Positions 60,076-64,000 of a DNA stretch of 64,000 nt are shown piece after piece (positions within the stretch are counted from its first letter, which is position 1; each line of letters starts with the position of its first letter). Origin of the DNA: JAGQSZ01 sp049647585 (GTDB taxonomy: Bacteria > Actinomycetota > Acidimicrobiia > Acidimicrobiales > Microtrichaceae); NCBI GenBank assembly GCA_049647585.1, contig JBARXY010000011.1:186001-250000 (forward strand), read 5' to 3'. Made by a program: the position numbers and the translations under genes. The notes below the pieces were generated by a model. The model was not told where the DNA came from. It saw only the letters and a list, made by a program, of their open reading frames with translations, and ran no database searches.

Positions 60076-61260
60076 TCAAGGTCTTCCGATTCCATCCGGG
60101 TTCAGGACCTTGACGGCCTCTTCGATATTCGCGACCGGGTAGAGCGCCACGTCATCACCGGCAACACGGCGCATGGCGGCCTGGGCGCTCTTGGGGGTGG
60201 CGGCCGGGAAGATGAACACCTTGATTCCGGCTCGTTTGACCGCAGACACCTTTTGTTCGACCCCGCCGATCGGACCCACCGTCCCATCGGCGCGGATCTC
60301 ACCGGTGACTGCGATGTCGCGCCCGCGCGTAAGTGAACCCGGGGTCAGGCGGTCGATTATCGCCAAGGTCCAAGCGAGTCCCGCTGATGGGCCGGTGACG
60401 GTGCCCGAGTCGACATCGACCTCGACGTCCGAGACCACCCTCAAGTCAGAAGGCTGTGCCTGGATACCGACTACCGGACGATTCGGGTCGTCATCTTCGG
60501 CGTCGTCGCCAGCTGCACCGAGCTTGACCTTCAGTTCCTTCCGGACTGGCGAATCGGGCTTGGATCTACTGGGCCGTTCGACGACCAGCGTGACGGTGTC
60601 GCCGGGTTTGCGGTCCGACAGTTCCTTACCGATGTCCGAGGGCATCGAGACCTCCCCGCCATCGACTTCGGTGATGACATCACCAGGTTGGAGGATGCCC
60701 TTCGAAGGGCTGTCGTCGGAAACGCTGATGACCTGGGCGCCGCTGCCACCGAAATCCGCCTTGATTCCCACCTCGGAGAGAGCGACTTTGGTGGCGAGCA
60801 GCTTGGAACTGTCCATCAGCGCGATGTTCTCCTGACGAGCAGCCTTCCGGTCCCCATCGGGATACATCTCATCCTTACTCTCGACCTCTGCAGCGCTGTC
60901 GAACCATGCCCTGATCAACAACGCAGGTGTCGCCTGGTCGATGTACACGGTTGTGAACATCACCTTGCCCGGTGACTCGAAGCTCTTGGCACCAGAAATG
61001 TGAATCCGCTGCTCGGAAGGTCGCACCGAGCCCGGCTGGATCACGTAGTACGGCAGGCGTACCAGGAACATGGCTGCCACGATGGCGGCTATGACCGCGG
61101 CGAATATCGCAATTCCCCAGCGCCGCCGGTTGGTACGCCTGGCTGCAAGCGCCTCGGGCGTAACGATCTGAGGTTCGGGATCAGCTTCCTGTAGGTCCGA
61201 AGGGGTGTTGATGCCCGAGTCGGGTTCTTCCTGTCCAGTGGATACGCTGTCGCTCGTCAT
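60076..61260 (-). CDS. PDZ-Lon serine protease (YlbL-type), membrane anchored
   Basis: About 394 residues: an N-terminal cytoplasmic tail, one transmembrane helix (RRWGIAIFAAVIAAIVAAMFLVRLP, about residues 45-70), a PDZ domain (ISVSDDSPSKGILQPGDVITEVDGGEV, about 185-215) and a Lon-type protease domain with catalytic Ser in TVTGPSAGLAW (about 285) and Lys in GGVEQKVSAVKRAG (about 330). Proteases of this layout (YlbL) act on the outer face of the membrane; in Bacillus one degrades a cell-division inhibitor. ATG 61260 interlocks with the divergent small membrane gene (CATG). An alternative TTG start at 61329 would overlap that gene. Confidence 0.9.
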   Translation of the reverse strand: MTSDSVSTGQEEPDSGINTPSDLQEADPEPQIVTPEALAARRTNRRRWGIAIFAAVIAAIVAAMFLVRLPYYVIQPGSVRPSEQRIHISGAKSFESPGKVMFTTVYIDQATPALLIRAWFDSAAEVESKDEMYPDGDRKAARQENIALMDSSKLLATKVALSEVGIKADFGGSGAQVISVSDDSPSKGILQPGDVITEVDGGEVSMPSDIGKELSDRKPGDTVTLVVERPSRSKPDSPVRKELKVKLGAAGDDAEDDDPNRPVVGIQAQPSDLRVVSDVEVDVDSGTVTGPSAGLAWTLAIIDRLTPGSLTRGRDIAVTGEIRADGTVGPIGGVEQKVSAVKRAGIKVFIFPAATPKSAQAAMRRVAGDDVALYPVANIEEAVKVLNPDGIGRP

Positions 61261-61606
61261 GATCACTCTGCTCGTCGGACTATCGGTTGTAGCGGTCAGC
61301 GCAGTCGGGTTCTGGCTCGTGCTGTTCAACCATCCTGCTACTCAGAGCCGCCTCGGTCCGTCGAGGCAGCGATTTCCCACAGCAGTGGCTGAGACCACGC
61401 CCAGATCCCATACCCCGACGACTCAGCCCCTAGTTCGTACCCATACCAAGTTCCGAAGGGGCATACCAGTGGGAGCTCCCGCAATGGAACCGGGACGGCG
61501 CATACGTTCAACGCTGATCCTCGGCCTGGCAACCATCGGAACTGCAGCACTTCTAGGAGCTGTGCTGAGCGTCTTCGTGGTTGTCGCGGTTCTAGTCGTG
61601 ACGTGA
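61259..61606 (+). CDS. Small membrane protein of unknown function
   Basis: 115 residues with an N-terminal hydrophobic helix (MITLLVGLSVVAVSAVGFWLVLF), a basic Thr/Pro-rich loop and a C-terminal helix (STLILGLATIGTAALLGAVLSVFVVVAVLVV). No family recognised. ATG 61259 overlaps the divergent protease start codon by two bases. A TACGCT box lies ten bases upstream. It ends just before a strong hairpin. Confidence 0.6.
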   Translation: MITLLVGLSVVAVSAVGFWLVLFNHPATQSRLGPSRQRFPTAVAETTPRSHTPTTQPLVRTHTKFRRGIPVGAPAMEPGRRIRSTLILGLATIGTAALLGAVLSVFVVVAVLVVT

Positions 61607-61607
61607 A

Positions 61608-61638
61608 GGGCGGATCCGACCTATTGGCGGATCCGCCC
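61608..61638. terminator. Hairpin between convergent genes
   Basis: GGGCGGATCC (61608-61617) pairs perfectly with GGATCCGCCC (61629-61638) across 11 bases, directly after the stop of the small membrane gene and before the end of the convergent gene at 61664. Confidence 0.78.
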
Positions 61639-61663
61639 GTCTGTCACGCTCAACCACCGAATA

Positions 61664-62107
61664 TCAGCGTCCGAACAGGCCTCGGCGAGTTGGCTGGTCG
61701 TCCTGGGCAGGCTGATCGGCCGGAGGAACAGGTCCGCCGATGGGTGCGGGCTGGGGAGAATCCGGTTCACCCGCCGGAGCAGCGAAGGGGCTGCTGGCAC
61801 TTCCGGGGGACTGACCCGGCGTTCCCGGGGGAGCTGATTCGGGCTGTGCATGCTCCGGGCCGGTGGGGGGAGCGGGTGCCGCAGGAGCGGGGCGGCTCGG
61901 AGCTCCGGGATTGAGCGCCTGCATCTGGACCTTGTAATACGGCTTCAGATCGAACTTGAGCTCGTTCAGTTCAAAGATTCTGATGCTCTCGATCGACTGC
62001 TCGTTGCGGAGCTTTTCGACGAAGGCAACTGCCTCCTCGACCGACTCAAACTGGTTGTATCCCGGGTGTCCATCAGGATTCTGAAAAATGACCATGTGCT
62101 GCGACAC
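61664..62107 (-). CDS. Conserved-looking small protein with Pro-rich tail
   Basis: 147 residues. The first 65 form a compact alpha/beta unit (VSQHMVIFQNPDGHPGYNQFESVEEAVAFVEKLRNEQSIESIRIFELNELKFDLKPYYKVQM); the rest is Pro/Ala/Gly-rich and ends DQPTRRGLFGR. No family assigned. GTG 62107 is chosen because AAGGGGG lies upstream at suitable spacing; ATG 62095 is the alternative, and the frame open to 62245 lacks support. Confidence 0.65.
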   Translation of the reverse strand: MSQHMVIFQNPDGHPGYNQFESVEEAVAFVEKLRNEQSIESIRIFELNELKFDLKPYYKVQMQALNPGAPSRPAPAAPAPPTGPEHAQPESAPPGTPGQSPGSASSPFAAPAGEPDSPQPAPIGGPVPPADQPAQDDQPTRRGLFGR

Positions 62108-62217
62108 GATCGCCCCCTTCTTGTAGTTGAGCGACTCGCAGTGTAGAACGCGACAAGCCGTTTGCGAGCAAACCTTGCGGATGACTGGTCCAAAGGTCTG
62201 CGAATTCCTCAGGCGAA

Positions 62218-62955
62218 ATGACATGTACCCACTTGACTGAATCACAGGATTTCAAGACTGAGCCGAAGCCGGCCGCAAAAGGCATCGACCCCGAGCTCAC
62301 CGACCCCGCCGCAGCCGCTGATCCGAACGCAGCCGCTGATCCGAACGCAGTGGCTGAGCGTCGGCGCAGGATTGTCGCCGCAGGTCATAGCGGTGACGTC
62401 ACCTTGGCACGGGCCGGACTGTCGGATCCCTCGCCGGAAGTCCGTGCCGCTTCCCTTGGAGCACTTGATCGCCTAGATGCGCTCGACGGAATGGAACTCT
62501 CCGAGCTGCTGAGTGACAACAGCGCCCTGGTCAGACGACGAGGAGCGCTCATTGCTGCAACTCGCAGCGATGCAGGCGAAGCACTCTCGGCCCTTCTGAA
62601 CGACCCCGAGCCGGTGGTTATCGAAGTTGCGGCCTTCGCGTGGGGTGAACGGCCCGAGGTGCCGGACAGTGTTCTCGATCGACTCGTGAACCTCGCGATC
62701 GACCACGAGGACTCCCTCTGTCGAGAGGCGGCGGTGGCGGCTCTGGGGTCGATCGGCGATCAGCGTGGTTTGGAGGCGGTGATCGCAGCGTGTGGAGACA
62801 AGGCGACAGTCAGGCGACGGGCGGTCCTTGCCCTCGCTGCCTTCGACGGCGAGGAAGTCACAGCGATGCTGCGGTCCATGCTCGATGATCGCGACCTTCA
62901 GGTGCGGCAGTCTGCGGAGGAACTCCTGGCAATCGAACTCGGCGAAGAGACCTGA
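62218..62955 (+). CDS. HEAT-repeat protein
   Basis: This 245-residue helical-repeat protein has at least four HEAT/PBS-lyase-like units: GLSDPSPEVRAASLGALDRL, LLSDNSALVRRRGALIAAT, LAIDHEDSLCREAAVAALGSIGD and MLDDRDLQVRQSAEELLAIEL. Such solenoids are protein-binding scaffolds. The N-terminal tail contains a perfect 18-bp tandem duplication (62311-62346) encoding repeated AAADPN. It is divergent from the gene at 61664-62107 across 110 bases. Confidence 0.82.
   Translation: MTCTHLTESQDFKTEPKPAAKGIDPELTDPAAAADPNAAADPNAVAERRRRIVAAGHSGDVTLARAGLSDPSPEVRAASLGALDRLDALDGMELSELLSDNSALVRRRGALIAATRSDAGEALSALLNDPEPVVIEVAAFAWGERPEVPDSVLDRLVNLAIDHEDSLCREAAVAALGSIGDQRGLEAVIAACGDKATVRRRAVLALAAFDGEEVTAMLRSMLDDRDLQVRQSAEELLAIELGEET
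62311..62346 (+). repeat. 18-bp perfect tandem duplication in the HEAT-protein gene
   Basis: GCAGCCGCTGATCCGAAC occurs twice head to tail, in frame. Confidence 0.93.
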
Positions 62956-62970
62956 GGCCGAAAACCAGAT

Positions 62971-63001
62971 GTGGGGGCCGGCCCATCGAGCCGACCCCCA
63001 C
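62971..63001. terminator. Hairpin between convergent HEAT and binding-protein genes
   Basis: GTGGGGG...GGC pairs with GCC...CCCCCAC with a two-base internal mismatch; no T run follows. Confidence 0.6.
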
Positions 63002-63031
63002 CTCTTGGAACTAGTTCAACTTCCGAACGGG

Positions 63032-64000
63032 TCAGTCCCTGACAGCGAAACTGTTGGACTTTCCTTCGTAGTTCGCAACCGGTGACTTCTCGACCCAGCC
63101 GTCACCCTCGCGCTGGGCGATCCGGAAGCCCTCGATCGCCCAAGGGTCGTCGGCACCGTCGGTGTTGACCGTGATCTCGTCACGGAGCAGACCGAAGTTG
63201 CCATCCTTGAGCGAGAACAGGGCGTTCATGAGCGCTGCCCTGTCCACGGTCTTGGCGTTCTTCAAGCCCTCGGCGAAGAGTGCGGCGAAGCCCCAACCCG
63301 GGGAGGCGATTCCACCTTCGATGGCACCCTCGTCGAGGCCTCCGATTGCGGCCTGTTCCTTGAACTCGATGACCTTCGGGTTGGTTGCGTCAGCCGGGTC
63401 CGCCGGGTCGAGCGTCGGCTGTGCCAGGTAAACGCCCTGGTCCTTGCCACCGGCGAGGGACAGTGCGAGCTTCGAGGCACAGGTGACCGAGATGAACGTC
63501 ATCGGCTTCCAGGTGTCGGGCATCTTCGAAAGCGAGGTCGGGCATGGTGTGCCACCGATTCCGACGATAAAGGTGTCAGCGCCGGACTGTGACAGTGCAA
63601 CGACCTGGGCCTCAGGTGAGGTTCCTGCCAGGGGATTGAAGCTCTCCGACTCGACGACGGTGATATCCGTGTCCTTGATCTCGGCTTCGATGGTCTTCTT
63701 GTAGGCCTGACCGAAGTCGTCGTCCTGGTACAGGATGGCGATCTTCGCTTCTGGCGCTTCTGCCTTCAGATACTCGACCCAGGCGTGTGCCTCGGTCGCA
63801 TATGACGGAAGTGCCGAGATGTACCAGGGGTAGTCGTTGGCATCGCCCCACGAGGTGGATCCGGTAGCCAGGGAGACATTGGGGATACAACCATCGTTCA
63901 TGTAGTCGCGGATCGACATGTTGGTCTCGGTGCCGATGTTTCCGACCAGGGCAAAGACCTTGTCCTGCTCAACAAGCTTCTTGGCCAGGGCAGGCGTCTT
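63032..64000 (-). CDS. Branched-chain amino-acid-type ABC substrate-binding protein, 5' end outside window
   Basis: The frame is open to the window edge, so about 322 C-terminal residues are present. It reads VFALVGNIGTETN.., IPNVSLATGSTSWGD, YPWYISALPSYATEAHAWVEYLK, IAILYQDDDFGQAYKKTIEAEIKD and SGADTFIVGIGGTPCPTSLSKM. This is the type I periplasmic-binding fold of LivK/AmiC-like proteins. The N-terminus with its export signal lies beyond 64000. The substrate may be an amino acid, amide or aromatic compound; many actinobacterial paralogues exist. Permease and ATPase genes, if linked, must lie outside. Confidence 0.9.
   Translation of the reverse strand, partial: KTPALAKKLVEQDKVFALVGNIGTETNMSIRDYMNDGCIPNVSLATGSTSWGDANDYPWYISALPSYATEAHAWVEYLKAEAPEAKIAILYQDDDFGQAYKKTIEAEIKDTDITVVESESFNPLAGTSPEAQVVALSQSGADTFIVGIGGTPCPTSLSKMPDTWKPMTFISVTCASKLALSLAGGKDQGVYLAQPTLDPADPADATNPKVIEFKEQAAIGGLDEGAIEGGIASPGWGFAALFAEGLKNAKTVDRAALMNALFSLKDGNFGLLRDEITVNTDGADDPWAIEGFRIAQREGDGWVEKSPVANYEGKSNSFAVRD

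Overview
The window is G+C-rich chromosomal DNA from an actinobacterium. A single-chain type I fatty acid synthase of about 3,345 residues overlaps its own phosphopantetheinyl transferase, as in mycobacteria. Other lineage markers are a bL37-like mini ribosomal protein, a DivIVA-type coiled-coil protein, a UPF0182 membrane protein, a DUF222/HNH (13E12-family) gene and a VapBC45-like toxin-antitoxin pair. Many genes start with GTG or ATG 5-10 bases after a TANNNT box, so leaderless mRNAs look common. The fused IcmF mutase, FadE5-like dehydrogenases and a KshA-like oxygenase would suit an Acidimicrobiia-type or related aerobic lipid-degrading actinobacterium, but the exact lineage is inference.

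Layout. 1-10.6 kb: acpS (cut by the window edge) and fas, with a cluster of GTTACC/GGTAAC half-sites upstream of fas. 10.6-16 kb: a remnant of a DUF4143 ATPase, a Tat-exported PhoD-like phosphatase bracketed by 23-bp perfect repeats, and icmF. 16-22.8 kb: a MarR regulator diverging from icmF, an HBD/acyl-CoA dehydrogenase/CrtC-like run, and a DHA2 exporter; similar operators (AGTTGGA..) sit before icmF and the HBD gene. 22.8-26.1 kb: rsmI, a DUF192 gene, a parDE module, ychF and the bL37 gene. The parDE module lies between ychF and a second copy of the ychF 3' end. 26.2-28.1 kb: a secreted protein with a LAFTG wall-sorting signal. 28.2-34.2 kb: a divergent catabolic cluster (SDR, amidohydrolase | TetR, acetoacetate decarboxylase-like, Rieske oxygenase, then a convergent SDR) around one long inverted-repeat operator.

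34.5-45.7 kb: a defence/accessory island. It holds hsdM-hsdS and hsdR of a type I restriction system separated by a LexA-box-preceded DUF222-HNH gene and vapBC45, plus an AAA ATPase with twin upstream repeats, and a decayed second 13E12 upstream region. 45.7-54.3 kb: a queuosine-precursor transporter, a VOC protein, a FadE5-like dehydrogenase with a palindrome at its promoter, a CHAD protein, a proton-pumping pyrophosphatase and a DedA protein. 54.4-64 kb: UPF0182, a DivIVA-like protein ending in a phage minor-head (Mu gpF)-like Cys/His motif, a PDZ-Lon protease, a small membrane protein, a Pro-rich protein, a HEAT-repeat protein and a partial branched-chain amino-acid-type binding protein.

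Functional threads. Fatty acid synthesis (fas/acpS), acyl-CoA and branched-chain acyl-CoA breakdown (icmF, HBD, two FadE-like genes) and ring or side-chain oxidation (Rieske cluster) dominate metabolism. The DNA itself shows two repeated habits: short in-register tandem duplications at gene 3' ends and in protein linkers, and accessory genes placed between a housekeeping gene's end and a copy of that end.
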